NCBI GenBank assembly: GCA_013331575.1
Contig: DUGD01000010.1
Coordinates: forward strand, 2,039 to 7,773
Length of the DNA stretch: 5,735 nt
DNA from: Candidatus Woesearchaeota archaeon
GTDB lineage: Archaea; Nanobdellota; Nanobdellia; Woesearchaeales; UBA525
Direction of reading: 5' to 3'
Part shown: one piece after another, positions 5,612 through 5,735 of the stretch
Numbering within the stretch: position 1 is the first letter of the stretch
Layout of the letters: the number at the start of each line of letters is the position of its first letter
The notes under the pieces: model-generated
What the model saw: the letters and a program-made list of their open reading frames with translations, nothing else
Database searches by the model: none
Told to the model about the DNA's origin: nothing
Made by a program: the position numbers and the translations under genes

Positions 5612-5735
5612 TCACTGTTTCAGCGCCCGCTTCAAGAATTGCCCCGTATAGCTCTTCGCGCACTTCGCGACCTCTTCAGGAGTGCCGGTGACGAGCACAC
5701 GGCCGCCGCGTTCGCCGCCCTCGGGGCCGAGGTCG
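5612..5735 (-). CDS. uvrA: UvrABC excinuclease subunit A, C-terminal fragment
   Basis: Only the last 40 residues are inside the window; the gene continues past the right edge and stops at TGA (5614-5612). The sequence [20 protein letters not shown] followed by EVAK, then [11 protein letters not shown], is the highly conserved tail of UvrA (family pattern DLGPEGGxxGGxxxxxGTPEEV...SxTGxxL). UvrA is the DNA-damage-recognising ABC-type ATPase that loads UvrB; UvrC, encoded about 1.5 kb downstream on the same strand, then cuts. The plus-strand doxX and orphan genes lie between them, so uvrA and uvrC are not a simple operon. The C-terminus ends a few residues after the conserved LK, normal for the family. 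Confidence 0.93.
   Translation of the reverse strand, partial: DLGPEGGERGGRVLVTGTPEEVAKCAKSYTGQFLKRALKQ

Overview
The window looks archaeal, possibly from a DPANN-type lineage. It carries a small winged-helix regulator of a kind typical of archaea. TATA-like boxes sit about 25-30 bp upstream of several starts, one of them with a good BRE-like element, and many Ile codons are ATA. Coding DNA is moderately GC-rich and the gaps are AT-rich. The taxonomic call is an inference; a bacterial origin is less likely but not excluded, since UvrABC in archaea is itself of bacterial descent.

Layout. Positions 1-1509 (+) hold an operon-like run: the C-terminal part of an RND/MMPL-type membrane transporter, a small DUF2892/YgaP-like membrane protein, and a membrane-anchored helical protein of unknown function. 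A winged-helix regulator (1622-1966, +) follows after an AT-rich gap with an ATAGTAAT repeat. On the minus strand lie a small zinc-ribbon protein with a C-terminal membrane segment (2006-2317) and, upstream of it, uvrC (2504-4132), which lacks the usual C-terminal helix-hairpin-helix domain. Positions 4133-4426 have no convincing protein gene. They contain a BRE/TATA promoter and a 140-nt segment (4207-4346) that folds into a closed multi-hairpin structure, the best candidate for something undescribed here. A DoxX-family membrane protein (4427-4852, +) and a 210-residue orphan protein (4934-5566, +) follow. The right edge is the last 40 codons of uvrA on the minus strand.

How it fits together. 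uvrA and uvrC belong to nucleotide excision repair and lie on the same strand, separated by a divergent plus-strand block (structured RNA, doxX, orphan). The TATA element at 4156-4164 could drive uvrC leftwards, as a nearly leaderless mRNA, and the structured RNA plus doxX rightwards. No T-run follows the RNA fold, so the fold may be a long 5' leader of doxX (riboswitch-like) rather than a free RNA. No mobile element, CRISPR array, tRNA or rRNA was seen.
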